From Flavobacterium buctense (lineage in GTDB: Bacteria > Bacteroidota > Bacteroidia > Flavobacteriales > Flavobacteriaceae), in contig NZ_JACTAB010000009.1 in assembly GCF_014486695.1 (NCBI RefSeq), positions 1-64,000 of the forward strand: 64,000 nucleotides of DNA, written 5' to 3'. The translations under genes were made by a program, and so were the position numbers. The notes beneath the pieces were generated by a model, which saw only the letters and a list, made by a program, of their open reading frames with translations, was not told the DNA's origin and did not search any database. Every line of letters starts with the position of its first letter. Position 1 is the stretch's first letter. Below are positions 1 to 10,893 of this stretch, in pieces.

Positions 1-3000
1 CGTTTCATAAAAACTTACTGAAACACCTGTAACAGCAGATCCTCCCATAATTTCAACTATAGTACTATCTAAATCAAACACCCCAAAGCCGTCATTGTTA
101 GGATCACAGTAATGCAACGCTTGTGGCGTTATGGCAATAGGTCCTTCTGTAACTCTTAATAATTGTATAGTGGTAGCATAACAACCCGTAGCATTGTCTT
201 CCACTCTGATGTAGACAATTTCATTATCTGTTCCAAGGTAGGCTAACGGATCTTGTATAGCATTCGCCGTTACTTCATTTTGGGCATCCAATAGCGTATT
301 GTAGTATGTTATAGTCAATCCGGAAGTGTTGTTTCCGGTAACGACTGCTTCATTAATAGTTAAATCAAACTCTGCTTGATTCGTTGAACCATTGCTGCAT
401 TGGAAAATAGGTTCAGGTGTTATTGCCGGCGGAATTGGGTTTACAACCAAATTAAACGAACCAACTGAAAAACAACCTGTAGTATTATTTTGGATGTTTA
501 TCCATATCTGTTGAGGATTACTAATATTTGGATAAGCATTGGCTAAAGGACTGGTTGAAGTTTGAGCATCACCTTGAGTCAAATAGTAACTAATCGTTAC
601 ATTGCTTTGTCCATTGGCAATCTCCGTATCCATACTATTTAAAGTAAATATCTCAGTCTCATCACCCGATGTATTGTAATCACACAATTCATAATCTAAG
701 ATTACCGGATTTGGTAACGGAATCGGATTTACAACTAAATTAAATGTTGTAGTAGAATAACAGTTCGGAGAACCTATAGTATAAGCCCTTACATAAATGA
801 TTTGAATTCCGGAACCAGTTGTAAGATTACAATAATTTACATTTAAAGGAATTGCAGCACCACTTGTATCTGTTTCGTAAAAATCTACCGCTATGTTTGG
901 ATCACCACCCGTTATTTCAGTAATTTTTGTTCCTAAATCAAACAAACAAGATATAGTATCATTGTTGTCATCACAAACTACATAATCAGTGGGTTGATTT
1001 ATTACCGGTGGAGTAGCTACTGTTACAACCACAGAACCCGTTTGAGCTTGTGAACAAGAAGTACTACTAGCATCTTGTACGTTAATTAAATTATAAGTAA
1101 ATGAGCCTGCAACGTTAGTTGGAACGTCAATAATAAGACTATTTCCACCTGTAGTAGAATCCGTTATTGGTACACCACTGTTTATAGAATATGTGAAAGT
1201 ATAGGGCGCTACACCATTGGCTCCTGTAATAATCACTTGTGGTGAAGTTGCATTCAAACAAGTTGCCACATTTCCTGATATTGCTGCTGTTGGTAATGGA
1301 TTAACAGTTACTGTAGCGGTTCCCACTTGAACTTGTGAACAAGAAGGCGTTCCGGAACTAGAAACATTAAGAAGTGAATACACAAAAGTACCCGCCGATG
1401 TTGTCGGGGCATTTATAGAAATGTTATTTCCTGCTACTGTAGTAATGGTAGGCTGAACAACATTATTAATGGAATAAGTAAAAGTATAAGGTGCCGTTCC
1501 ATTTGCTCCTGTAAAAGTTATCTGAGGGCTAGTTGCATTCAAACAAACAGCAGTGGTTCCTGCAATAGTAGCCGTTGGCAAAGCTCTAACTGTAACAATA
1601 GCAGAACCTGTAATAGATCTTGAACAGTTTGTTGCAGGATTTAAAACACTTACTAAAGTATAAGTAGAATTAGCCGTAAGATTAGGTGTCGTAACGGTAT
1701 TAGTTCCGGCTCCGTTCAAAACAATCGTTTGGTTTGGACCGGCATCAACAGTATAAGTAACCTGTGCATTTGGAGTTCCATTAAAAGTAATTACCGTATT
1801 CGTACCGGAACAAATAGAGGTTGTACCGGATATGGTAGCCGTAGGCAAAGGATTTACAATTAATTGGAAAGAAGTCGTACCATAAGTCAACGGATTGGCA
1901 TTCTCTTCCATTCTCACATATATGGTTTGGCCATTAGTTCCGGTAACATTGGTTGGCCCAATTGCTCCGGTATCATTGTCAGCATCATTTTGAGTTAAGT
2001 GATAAGTAACGGTGTAGTCTGCGGCCGGATTTGTCCCTAAAACAATTGGCGTTTGAGGAATAAAATTAAAGACTGCTGAACCACTACCAAAGCTACTTTC
2101 ACACAATGTTAAGTTTGGTGGCGTAATTGGATCTGCTACACAAGTATCGAAACAAATAGTAAAAGGGAATACCGACACACATCCACTGGACCCATTGTCT
2201 GTTAAAGAAAGATACAGGGTTGTACATGCACTAGCTCCTCCAGCCGGACCGGGATATGAGGAAGAATTGACTATCGGATTAATAATATCTTGTGCATCGG
2301 CGGCAGAAGTGTGAAATGACAATTCAAAATCACCTGCATTAAGACCGGTACCATTAAAAATATTGGCAGTAGCTGTATTTAAATTAAAATTGGGAATATT
2401 AGCACACTGAACTAAATTAGCCGGTAGGTTAATTGGTGGAGGTGCATAAAATGAAACCGTAGCACTTGCTGTTGCATTGGCAACACATCCGGGTTTATTC
2501 ACCACAACTGTATAAGTTCCGGCTTGTGTAACTGTTATCGATTGGGTTGTAGCTGCAATTGGACCGCTTGGCCCAGTCCATACATAAGATGTGGCGTCAT
2601 CAATAGTGGCAGTTAAAATAGCTTGACCACCAGCACATATCACTTGGTCATCTAACGACAACGGACAAAGGATATTACAATCAGTTGCTCCCGCTCCACC
2701 TGCTCCTGCATTGGTTTGCGTCAATGATATTTGTCCAGCTTGGTTGGCAAAGTTGGTCAACAATACCATATAAACCTCGCCTACCTGAGCATTAGTTATA
2801 GTAAAATTCTCTGTGGCTGCTGTAGAGTAACTACAACCAACTTGATTTGTAGTTGACAAATCAGCTGTTGCACAAGTTGGCGCCGGAAAAGGTCCCCAAG
2901 CAATAAAATCTACATCTATTCCACCACCGCCATTACTAGTTTGAGAAATAGTAAAATTCAAATTACCAGCAATACTAATTTGCAGATAAAACCAAGCCGG

Positions 3001-3183
3001 ATTAGGAGTTGTACCCAAACAGGAAACTGCTCCAGTACTTGGAACACCGGTTGTATTAGGAAAAGTCAATGCTGCACCTCCCGCACAAAAAGGCTGTGCT
3101 CCCGGACAAGTTGATCCTTGAGAAAATGCAGAATGTATTGAGAATAGGCTAATTAAAAGTAAAAAGATGTAATTTTTTTTCAT
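1..3183 (-). CDS. Large secreted Ig-like-repeat surface protein (5' part, cut by window edge)
   Basis: An open frame of 1061 codons runs from an ATG at 3183 to the window edge with no stop, so the gene continues to the left. Residues 1-22 form a clear signal peptide ending in AFSQ. An N-terminal domain (about 23-155) rich in Cys, Gly and Asn is followed by repeated beta-sandwich modules, each with a PLPTA-type linker and paired cysteines. Two adjacent modules, encoded at roughly 1594-1315 and 1314-1035, are very similar. This layout is typical of flavobacterial surface adhesins or gliding-associated proteins exported by type IX secretion, whose sorting domain would be at the C terminus outside the window. 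The adhesin role is inferred; secretion and the repeats are seen directly. Confidence 0.85.
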   Translation of the reverse strand, partial: MKKNYIFLLLISLFSIHSAFSQGSTCPGAQPFCAGGAALTFPNTTGVPSTGAVSCLGTTPNPAWFYLQISIAGNLNFTISQTSNGGGGIDVDFIAWGPFPAPTCATADLSTTNQVGCSYSTAATENFTITNAQVGEVYMVLLTNFANQAGQISLTQTNAGAGGAGATDCNILCPLSLDDQVICAGGQAILTATIDDATSYVWTGPSGPIAATTQSITVTQAGTYTVVVNKPGCVANATASATVSFYAPPPINLPANLVQCANIPNFNLNTATANIFNGTGLNAGDFELSFHTSAADAQDIINPIVNSSSYPGPAGGASACTTLYLSLTDNGSSGCVSVFPFTICFDTCVADPITPPNLTLCESSFGSGSAVFNFIPQTPIVLGTNPAADYTVTYHLTQNDADNDTGAIGPTNVTGTNGQTIYVRMEENANPLTYGTTSFQLIVNPLPTATISGTTSICSGTNTVITFNGTPNAQVTYTVDAGPNQTIVLNGAGTNTVTTPNLTANSTYTLVSVLNPATNCSRSITGSAIVTVRALPTATIAGTTAVCLNATSPQITFTGANGTAPYTFTYSINNVVQPTITTVAGNNISINAPTTSAGTFVYSLLNVSSSGTPSCSQVQVGTATVTVNPLPTAAISGNVATCLNATSPQVIITGANGVAPYTFTYSINSGVPITDSTTGGNSLIIDVPTNVAGSFTYNLINVQDASSTSCSQAQTGSVVVTVATPPVINQPTDYVVCDDNNDTISCLFDLGTKITEITGGDPNIAVDFYETDTSGAAIPLNVNYCNLTTGSGIQIIYVRAYTIGSPNCYSTTTFNLVVNPIPLPNPVILDYELCDYNTSGDETEIFTLNSMDTEIANGQSNVTISYYLTQGDAQTSTSPLANAYPNISNPQQIWINIQNNTTGCFSVGSFNLVVNPIPPAITPEPIFQCSNGSTNQAEFDLTINEAVVTGNNTSGLTITYYNTLLDAQNEVTANAIQDPLAYLGTDNEIVYIRVEDNATGCYATTIQLLRVTEGPIAITPQALHYCDPNNDGFGVFDLDSTIVEIMGGSAVTGVSVSFYET

Positions 3184-3298
3184 TTCTGACAACATTTTTT
3201 AGAGGAGCGAAATTTACATATTTTTAAGAAATATTTATGTTAAATGTGAAATATTTTCAAATATTAACAGTATTAAGCACAGATTAATTATAATTATT

Positions 3299-3306
3299 TA
3301 TCTTTG
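3299..3306 (+). promoter_or_regulatory. Putative -7 promoter element of folE
   Basis: TATCTTTG matches the Bacteroidota TAnnTTTG element. It would start transcription about 22 nt before the folE ATG. No good -33 TTTG is present. Confidence 0.5.
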
Positions 3307-3331
3307 TGGCTTCAATTTTTAACCCAAATTA

Positions 3332-4015
3332 ATGGCGAATTTAATGACAAAAAATGAAATGTTGAACGATGAATTAGGTGAAAATCATATAGCTACCAGC
3401 GCCCAAAATCCTGTAAGAAATGATGCTTTTGATTTATCCGATGATAAAAAAATAGAACTGATAAAAAAAGATGTTGAAAGTATTCTCATTACCCTCGGAA
3501 TGGATTTGACTGACGACAGCCTAAAAGGAACGCCAAATCGAGTAGCCAAAATGTTTGTAAAAGAAATTTTTGGTGGATTAAATCCTAACAAAAAACCAAG
3601 TTCATCTACCTTCAAAAACAACTACAAATACGGTGAAATGCTGGTAGAAAAAAACATCACTGTCTATTCTACTTGTGAACACCACTTACTTCCTATTGTT
3701 GGTCGTGCTCATGTCGCTTACATTTCAAACGGGACAGTCGTTGGACTTTCTAAAATGAATCGTATTGTAGATTATTTTGCCAAAAGACCTCAAGTACAAG
3801 AACGTTTAACCATGCAAATTGTACAAGAATTGCAAAATGTTTTAGGCACTCCAGATGTAGCTTGTGTAATCGATGCCAAACATTTATGTGTCAATTCAAG
3901 AGGTATTCGCGACATTGAAAGCAGCACCATAACTTCTGAATTTGGCGGGAAATTTAGTGATGAATTAACCAAACGTGAATTCTTAGATTATATTCGATTA
4001 GAAACTAATTTTTAA
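3332..4015 (+). CDS. folE: GTP cyclohydrolase I
   Basis: This enzyme converts GTP to 7,8-dihydroneopterin triphosphate, the first step of folate/pterin synthesis, in the cytoplasm. The 227-residue length is usual for the family. Zinc ligands are visible as C115 and H118 in CEHHLLP and C186 in HLCVNSRG. The substrate-binding KRPQVQERLT segment lies at about 151-160. The first 35 residues are a variable extension, and an in-frame ATG at 3344 is an alternative start. It lies divergent to the surface-protein gene and upstream of cysS, with a 57-bp spacer that carries a small hairpin. Confidence 0.95.
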   Translation: MANLMTKNEMLNDELGENHIATSAQNPVRNDAFDLSDDKKIELIKKDVESILITLGMDLTDDSLKGTPNRVAKMFVKEIFGGLNPNKKPSSSTFKNNYKYGEMLVEKNITVYSTCEHHLLPIVGRAHVAYISNGTVVGLSKMNRIVDYFAKRPQVQERLTMQIVQELQNVLGTPDVACVIDAKHLCVNSRGIRDIESSTITSEFGGKFSDELTKREFLDYIRLETNF

Positions 4016-4017
4016 CA

Positions 4018-4057
4018 GCCCCGATCTCGTCAAAAATTACGAGACAAGTAGCGGGAA
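4018..4057. repeat. Small nested inverted repeat between folE and cysS
   Basis: TCTCGT (4025-4030) and ACGAGA (4039-4044) form a 6-bp stem around an 8-nt loop. CCCG and CGGG lie outside it. There is no T-tract, so it is not a classic terminator. It may be a dispersed repeat. Confidence 0.35.
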
Positions 4058-4072
4058 ATAGCTCCAAAAAAA

Positions 4073-5554
<1,482 letters not shown>

Positions 5555-5797
5555 ATGTGGAAAAAAATTGTAATAGCACCAATCCTGTTACTAATCTATT
5601 TCTATAAGATTGTCATTTCCCCTTTGATGCCATCCAGTTGTCGGTTTCAACCCACTTGTTCCAGTTATTTTGTAGAGGCTTTAAAAATTCACGGCCCTTT
5701 ATATGGAACATATTTAGGCATGAAAAGAATTTTAAGTTGCCATCCGTGGGGGAAAAATGGTTATGATCCGGTTCCTGAAAAAAAATGTTCCCACTAA
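5555..5797 (+). CDS. yidD: Membrane protein insertion efficiency factor YidD
   Basis: This 80-residue protein has the UPF0161/YidD pattern: an N-terminal amphipathic or membrane-associated helix (about 5-22), then SCRFQPTCS with conserved cysteines, Y..EAL..HG, and a C-terminal [12 protein letters not shown]. The family helps YidC insert inner-membrane proteins. The ATG directly abuts the cysS stop, so it is probably translated by coupling. In many bacteria yidD sits with rnpA-yidC; here it sits with cysS and lgt. Confidence 0.9.
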   Translation: MWKKIVIAPILLLIYFYKIVISPLMPSSCRFQPTCSSYFVEALKIHGPLYGTYLGMKRILSCHPWGKNGYDPVPEKKCSH

Positions 5798-5876
5798 AGA
5801 AAAGGGGAATTGTTTTTCAATTCCAAACAATTCACTATTTTTACCATAATAACTTAACCCCAAAATTTACTACTTT

Positions 5877-6812
5877 ATGATTTGGAATCCATCAGAAGGA
5901 ATAGAACTCGGCTTCTTCACTGTTCGCTATTACAGCTTGATGTTTGTAATTGCCTTTGGTTTAGGATGGTATATAATGAAGCATATCTACAACAGAGAAA
6001 ATGAATCCATTGATAAGTTGGACACTTTATTCATTTGGACTGTAATTGCCACTTTACTTGGTGCACGATTGGGTCAAGTATTTTTCTACGATTGGGAATA
6101 TTTCAGAAATAACCCTTCAGAAATTTTACTGCCATTTAGATTTGAACCTCAATTTGAATTTACCGGATTCAGAGGCTTAGCCAGTCACGGTGCGGCTATT
6201 GCTATCATAATTACCATGTACTTTTACAGTAAAAAAATTATAAAGAGACCTATACTTTGGGTACTCGACAGAGTTGTAATTCCGGTTTCCTGTGGGGCTA
6301 TTTTTGTTCGAATCGGTAATTTCTTTAACTCAGAAATTTATGGTCATATCACATCGGCTGAAAACTTTTTTGGTGTTAAATTTATTAGAGAAGAAGAATT
6401 CTGGGAAACCCACAACTTAAAATACATTACAGGCGCAACCAATACTAATGATGGTTATAATTTAATACAACACGATCCTAAATTCACTGAAGTTTTAAAT
6501 CAAATTCCTTATAGACATCCGGCTCAATTGTATGAAGCAGGCTTGTATGTTTTTGTATTTCTGATTCTTTTCTTTTTATACTGGAAAACCAAAACCGCCG
6601 AAAAACAAGGTTTGCTATTCGGTTATTTCTTAATCCTACTTTGGTCAGTCCGATTTTTAGTAGAATATGTAAAAGTAAGTCAAGGTGGAATCGAAGAAAG
6701 TTTAAAACTCTTAACTACCGGTCAATGGTTAAGCATTCCCTTTATACTCGTTGGAATCTATTATGTCTTTATGGCTGAAAAGCCCATTGAAGATGAACTA
6801 ACTATAAAATAA
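5877..6812 (+). CDS. lgt: Prolipoprotein diacylglyceryl transferase
   Basis: Lgt transfers diacylglycerol from phosphatidylglycerol to the lipobox cysteine of prolipoproteins in the inner membrane. This 311-residue protein has about seven hydrophobic helices. Family motifs are GLASHGAA with H104, VRIGNFFNSEIYG with R145, N148 and the NSE at 151-153, and HPAQLYE (214-220). An inserted hydrophilic loop between about 155 and 205 makes it slightly long. It fits with the many lipoproteins encoded nearby. A strong terminator follows directly. Confidence 0.95.
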   Translation: MIWNPSEGIELGFFTVRYYSLMFVIAFGLGWYIMKHIYNRENESIDKLDTLFIWTVIATLLGARLGQVFFYDWEYFRNNPSEILLPFRFEPQFEFTGFRGLASHGAAIAIIITMYFYSKKIIKRPILWVLDRVVIPVSCGAIFVRIGNFFNSEIYGHITSAENFFGVKFIREEEFWETHNLKYITGATNTNDGYNLIQHDPKFTEVLNQIPYRHPAQLYEAGLYVFVFLILFFLYWKTKTAEKQGLLFGYFLILLWSVRFLVEYVKVSQGGIEESLKLLTTGQWLSIPFILVGIYYVFMAEKPIEDELTIK

Positions 6813-6845
6813 AAAAATCCCCTCAATTCCGAGGGGATTTTTTTA
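6812..6845 (+). terminator. Rho-independent terminator after lgt
   Basis: The stem AAATCCCCTC/GAGGGGATTT has a 6-nt loop and ends in a T-run. It starts at the lgt stop codon. Confidence 0.9.
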
Positions 6846-6910
6846 TTGAAACATCTTTCATAACTTTAAATATAATATTACTTTAGCAAACTAATTATAA
6901 ACCTTTTTTT

Positions 6911-7336
6911 ATGAAAAAAATTTCAATTATTGCTTTATTGTTATCAATGACAATTTTATTTAACAGTTGCGGAGTAATGTTTGGCGGTAGTAAATACCAA
7001 GGAACAATTGTTGCCAAAGATCATCCGAATGCTGAAATTTACGCTAACGGTAAAAAATTAGGGAATGGCACAGCAACTGCATTATTTAAAAGAGACCAAC
7101 CCTTAGTTATTGAAGTTAAGCAAGAAGGTTGTGAAACAAAGACACAAACTTTTGAAAAATCATTTAGAACAGGAAACTTCATCTTGAGTGTTTTTTCTTT
7201 TGGACTTATCGGATTGGTTGTTGATTTAGGAACAGGTGCTTCCTACAAACCAAACCACAAAAAAAATCCAGAAATTCAAAAAGTAAGTGATAAGGATTAT
7301 ACCTTTAACATTGATTACTCAAATTGTAAAAAATAA
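6911..7336 (+). CDS. Small lipoprotein with PEGA-like domain
   Basis: The 141-residue product has a lipoprotein signal peptide with lipobox LFNSC (C20). Residues about 37-75 look like a PEGA-type beta domain (AEIYANGKKLG, then a hydrophobic strand pattern). A hydrophobic segment at about 104-122 (FILSVFSFGLIGLVVDLG) may insert into the membrane. Such proteins usually sit on the inner face of the outer membrane or in the periplasm. The specific function is unknown. It is flanked by two terminators, so it is probably a single-gene unit. Confidence 0.8.
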   Translation: MKKISIIALLLSMTILFNSCGVMFGGSKYQGTIVAKDHPNAEIYANGKKLGNGTATALFKRDQPLVIEVKQEGCETKTQTFEKSFRTGNFILSVFSFGLIGLVVDLGTGASYKPNHKKNPEIQKVSDKDYTFNIDYSNCKK

Positions 7337-7350
7337 ATATGTTACTATTA

Positions 7351-7382
7351 AAAAAAGCCTCAAAAAATTGAGGCTTTTTTTT
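7351..7382. terminator. Bidirectional terminator
   Basis: AAAGCCTCAA/TTGAGGCTTT around AAAA, with A- and T-runs on the two sides. It lies between two convergent genes and can serve both. Confidence 0.88.
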
Positions 7383-7418
7383 ATTCTATTTTGATTCCTA
7401 AAGTTAGTTTAATTAACG

Positions 7419-8462
7419 CTAGTCTTCTTCGTTGACTTCGTTATGTGATTTTGCGTAATTGCGCCATTTCTCAATACATTCCTTCATGTCTTCCGGTAGT
7501 GCTGTGTCAAAACGCATGAACTCTTTGGTGGTTGGATGTTCAAAGCCCAACGTTTTGGCATGTAAAGCTTGTCTGGGCAAGGTTTTAAAACAATTGTCGA
7601 TAAACTGTTTGTATTTGGTAAAAGTCGTTCCTTTCAAAATCAAATCGCCTCCATAACGCGCGTCATTGAATAAAGTGTGACCGATGTATTTCAAGTGCAC
7701 CCGAATTTGGTGTGTTCTTCCTGTTTCCAACTTACAGGAAACCAAGGTCACATAACCAAATCGTTCCAAAACTTTATAATGGGTTACCGCGTGCTTCCCA
7801 ACTTCTCCCTCAGGAAAAACCGCCATTTGCATTCTATCTTTCACATGTCGGGCAATGTTGCCTTCTATGGTACCTTCGTCTTCTTTGACATTGCCCCAAA
7901 CTAAGGCGATGTATTCCCGTTCCGAAGATTTGTCTTCAAATTGTTTGGCCAAATGGGTCATTGCCGCTTCTGTTTTGGCCACCACTAAAAGTCCGGTAGT
8001 ATTTTTATCAATTCGATGAACCAAACCGGGTCTTTCGCTGGAATTCATCGGTAAATTATCAAAATGAAACGCCAAAGCATTCACCAAAGTTCCGGTGTAA
8101 TTGCCATGTCCGGGATGCACTACTAAACCTGCGGGTTTATTGATAACCAACAAAGCATCGTCTTCATACACTATATCTAACGGAATGTCTTCAGGGATAA
8201 TGTGGTTTTGAAAAGGCGGATGTTCTAACATTACTCGAACCACATCAAAAGGTTTCACACGATAATTAGATTTTACGGGCACATCGTTCACCCAAATATT
8301 GCCTTTTTCAGCTGCGGTTTGAATTTTATTCCGAGTAGCATTTTCAATTAACTGCATTAAAAATTTATCGACACGCAATAAAGACTGTCCTTTAGGAGAA
8401 ACAAATCTATGGTGTTCAAATAATTCTTCTTCTAAATCGGTACTATCGTTGGAATTATTCAT
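7419..8462 (-). CDS. rluD: RluA/RluD-family 23S rRNA pseudouridine synthase
   Basis: The enzyme isomerises uridines to pseudouridine in large-subunit rRNA. An N-terminal S4 RNA-binding domain lies at about 27-80, followed by the RluA catalytic domain with HRIDKNTTGLL, whose D152 is the catalytic aspartate. INKPAGLVVHPG and GRTHQIRVHL are also family motifs. The 347-residue length is normal. The start overlaps the 3' end of the PASTA gene by 8 bp, so the two are translationally coupled. RluD is the best match because of the S4 domain; RluC is the main alternative. Confidence 0.9.
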   Translation of the reverse strand: MNNSNDSTDLEEELFEHHRFVSPKGQSLLRVDKFLMQLIENATRNKIQTAAEKGNIWVNDVPVKSNYRVKPFDVVRVMLEHPPFQNHIIPEDIPLDIVYEDDALLVINKPAGLVVHPGHGNYTGTLVNALAFHFDNLPMNSSERPGLVHRIDKNTTGLLVVAKTEAAMTHLAKQFEDKSSEREYIALVWGNVKEDEGTIEGNIARHVKDRMQMAVFPEGEVGKHAVTHYKVLERFGYVTLVSCKLETGRTHQIRVHLKYIGHTLFNDARYGGDLILKGTTFTKYKQFIDNCFKTLPRQALHAKTLGFEHPTTKEFMRFDTALPEDMKECIEKWRNYAKSHNEVNEED

Positions 8463-9072
8463 CTAATGGCATTATTTCGGTTGAATCAACCGCAGTAGAG
8501 TCTAAAACTGTGTCATCAAAAACCACTTTCCCATCGCCTAAAACCAAATCGATTTTAGAGGATTTCAAGACTTTATCGCCGGCTTTTAGCTTTTTCCCAT
8601 TCATTCTTACTTCTAGTACCATGTCTTTTCCTAAATAGGGTTTATAAGTAATGGTTCCTTCTTTTAAACCAACCGCTTCCAATGTCGGAACCGCTTGACG
8701 ATAGGTTTTCTCAATTAAATCCGGAACCGAAACCATAGTGTATTTTGAAGCATTGATTTTGATATAAATCTTTCTGCCTTCTTTAACTTTGGCACCGGCT
8801 TTGGGCTCTTGCTCAACAATAGTAAGCTTTGGAAATTCTGGTCGGAAATCAACCGTATCTAAAATGATGTAGTCTAAATCTATGGCGTCTAACTTCTCCT
8901 CCGCTTGTTCCGCTGAGAGTTTACTTAAATCCGGAACCGTAATTTCTTGTCCGTGATTAGTAGTGTAGGTAATCCAATGGAAAAATAAATAAGCGATAAT
9001 CGCAAAAATGGCCATGGCGGCAAGCATTTGGGCAAAGAAAACCCGACTGGTTAAATATTTGCGTAAACTCAT
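8455..9072 (-). CDS. PASTA-domain membrane protein
   Basis: This 205-residue protein has one N-terminal transmembrane helix (about 13-35) followed by two PASTA domains (about 44-110 and 114-180) and an acidic tail. PASTA domains bind muropeptides or beta-lactams in Ser/Thr kinases and PBPs. Here there is no kinase or transpeptidase part, so it is a stand-alone sensor or scaffold in the periplasm. Bacteroidota commonly carry this gene next to the RluD-type synthase and ddl, as here, which links it loosely to peptidoglycan. Confidence 0.88.
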   Translation of the reverse strand: MSLRKYLTSRVFFAQMLAAMAIFAIIAYLFFHWITYTTNHGQEITVPDLSKLSAEQAEEKLDAIDLDYIILDTVDFRPEFPKLTIVEQEPKAGAKVKEGRKIYIKINASKYTMVSVPDLIEKTYRQAVPTLEAVGLKEGTITYKPYLGKDMVLEVRMNGKKLKAGDKVLKSSKIDLVLGDGKVVFDDTVLDSTAVDSTEIMPLDE

Positions 9073-9094
9073 AGAGAAATTTTATTTGAGCAAA

Positions 9095-9252
9095 GATATA
9101 AAAAAGATACGCTTCGCTCTTAGATTTTTAGATACGCCTTTCATGCGTTTAGAAGCGCTTCGCTGTTAGATAGTTAGAAAAAAAAATCTAAAAGTCTAAC
9201 CATCTAACCATCTAAGAAGTCTAAAAATCTAAAGGCATAGCCGTATCTAAGA
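9095..9252. repeat. Imperfect inverted repeat with CTAA-rich words
   Basis: The word TAGATTTTTAGA (about 9121-9132) recurs as its reverse complement TCTAAAAATCTA near 9221-9232, and GATACG/CGTATC flank it. The interior holds repeated TCTAACCATCTAA words. It fills the divergent space between the PASTA gene and ddl. It is probably a dispersed non-coding repeat related to the CTAAGG element in the thr operon. Confidence 0.55.
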
Positions 9253-9261
9253 AAAAAATGA

Positions 9262-9269
9262 TAATTTTG
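9262..9269 (+). promoter_or_regulatory. Putative -7 promoter element of ddl
   Basis: TAATTTTG fits TAnnTTTG and would give a leader of about 32 nt. It lies inside a small palindrome (GATAA..TTATC). Confidence 0.5.
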
Positions 9270-9304
9270 TTATCACTAAAACACCAACCTAACTCCATCT
9301 ACTA

Positions 9305-10279
9305 ATGAAAAAAGTAGCCATCATCATGGGCGGATATTCAAGCGAATATCAAATATCACTTGTCAGTGGCAATGTGGTTTATCAATTTTTAGACCAAAAT
9401 TTATACCAAGGCTATCGCATTCATATTTTTAAAGAAAAATGGGTTTATGTTGATGACAATGATAAAGAATATCCCATAGACAGAAATGACTTTTCTACTA
9501 CTGTAAACGGAGAAAAAATCAACTTCGATGTAGTATTTAATGCCATTCACGGTACGCCTGGCGAAGATGGATTAATGCAAGCGTATTTTGAATTATTGGG
9601 CATTCCGCAAAATTCTTGTGATTATTACCAAGCGGCTTTGACTTTCAACAAGCGTGATTTATTGTCGGTTTTAAAACCCTACGGAATCAAAACGGCGACT
9701 TCTTGTTATTTGAATCTTGGGGATGAAATTAATGTCGATACTATTTTAAAAACGGTTGGTTTACCTTGTTTTGTGAAACCCAATAAATCGGGTTCAAGTT
9801 TTGGCATTTCTAAAGTGAAGTCGAAAGAAGAATTCCTTCCGGCGATTGAAACCGCTTATAAAGAAGACAATGAAATCATCATTGAAAGTTTCTTAGACGG
9901 CACTGAAGTTTCTGTTGGTGTCATCAATTATAAAGGAAAAGTAACGGTTTTACCTATCACTGAAATTGTATCTGAGAATGATTTCTTTGATTATGAAGCC
10001 AAATATTTAGGCAAATCACAGGAAATCACTCCGGCCAGAATTTCAGCTGAAATGACTGAGAAAGTTTCGGCTGTCGCCAAAAAAGCCTATGAAGTCTTAA
10101 AGATGAGCGGTTTTTCCAGAAGCGAATTTATCATCGTGAACGGCGAACCCCATATGTTGGAAATGAATACCATTCCGGGTTTAACCACCGAAAGTTTGAT
10201 TCCGCAACAAGCCAAAGAAGCGGGTATTTCGTTGACAGATTTGTTTACGAATGCCTTGGAATTGGCTTTAAACAAATAA
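9305..10279 (+). CDS. ddl: D-alanine--D-alanine ligase
   Basis: Ddl makes the D-Ala-D-Ala dipeptide for peptidoglycan with ATP. The 324-residue ATP-grasp protein has an N-terminal MGGYSSEYQISL, AIHGTPGEDG, the ATP-binding KPNKSGSSFGISKV and the C-terminal metal/substrate motif EMNTIPGLTTESLIPQ. The C-terminal KAYEVLKMSGFSRSEFI also fits. It is 6 bp upstream of coaD, so the two are probably cotranscribed. Confidence 0.95.
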   Translation: MKKVAIIMGGYSSEYQISLVSGNVVYQFLDQNLYQGYRIHIFKEKWVYVDDNDKEYPIDRNDFSTTVNGEKINFDVVFNAIHGTPGEDGLMQAYFELLGIPQNSCDYYQAALTFNKRDLLSVLKPYGIKTATSCYLNLGDEINVDTILKTVGLPCFVKPNKSGSSFGISKVKSKEEFLPAIETAYKEDNEIIIESFLDGTEVSVGVINYKGKVTVLPITEIVSENDFFDYEAKYLGKSQEITPARISAEMTEKVSAVAKKAYEVLKMSGFSRSEFIIVNGEPHMLEMNTIPGLTTESLIPQQAKEAGISLTDLFTNALELALNK

Positions 10280-10285
10280 CTTTAT

Positions 10286-10747
10286 ATGAAAAGAAAAGCA
10301 GTTTTCCCAGGTTCATTTGACCCCATCACTTTAGGTCATTATGATATTATCAAAAGAGGTGTTTCTCTTTTCGATGAAGTAGTGGTTGCCATTGGTATCA
10401 ATGCCGATAAAAAATACATGTTCTCTTTAGAAGAGCGCAAAAAGTTTATAGAGGATTCTTTTAAAGACAATCCTAAAGTATCGGTAATCACCTACGAAGG
10501 CTTAACGATTGATTTGTGCCGAAAACTAGACGCGCAGTTCATCTTACGCGGTTTGAGAAATCCGGCCGACTTTGAATTCGAAAAAGCCATTGCGCACACT
10601 AACCGAAAATTGTCCAAAATAGAAACGGTATTTCTTTTAACGGCTTCCAACACTTCTTATATTTCCTCAAGCATTGTTCGTGACGTGATTAGAAATGGTG
10701 GCGATTACACGGTTTTGGTGCCGGAAAGTGTAGTGGTTAAGAAATAA
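10286..10747 (+). CDS. coaD: Phosphopantetheine adenylyltransferase
   Basis: CoaD performs the fourth step of coenzyme A synthesis, forming dephospho-CoA from 4'-phosphopantetheine and ATP. The 153-residue length is typical. The nucleotidyltransferase signature GSFDPITLGH (9-18), RGLRNPADFEFE and the C-terminal ISSSIVRD are all present. It follows ddl closely in what looks like a two-gene unit. Confidence 0.95.
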   Translation: MKRKAVFPGSFDPITLGHYDIIKRGVSLFDEVVVAIGINADKKYMFSLEERKKFIEDSFKDNPKVSVITYEGLTIDLCRKLDAQFILRGLRNPADFEFEKAIAHTNRKLSKIETVFLLTASNTSYISSSIVRDVIRNGGDYTVLVPESVVVKK

Positions 10748-10826
10748 ACCCCGAATTTCACAAATTTAAGTTAACCCCTAAAAGTAAGAAAAACATTTTA
10801 TTAATTTTGAATCTCGTTTGTAATCA

Positions 10827-10849
10827 GGCACTAAAGAATTCCTTGTGCC
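10827..10849. repeat. Near-palindrome upstream of the secreted protein gene
   Basis: GGCAC and GTGCC arms surround an AATTC core. It lies 45 bp before the next ATG and could be an operator or a weak hairpin. The rest of the 146-bp spacer shows no clear promoter. Confidence 0.35.
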
Positions 10850-10893
10850 AGCATTGTACTTTTTGCCAATTTTAAATTAATAGCCGTTTTTTT

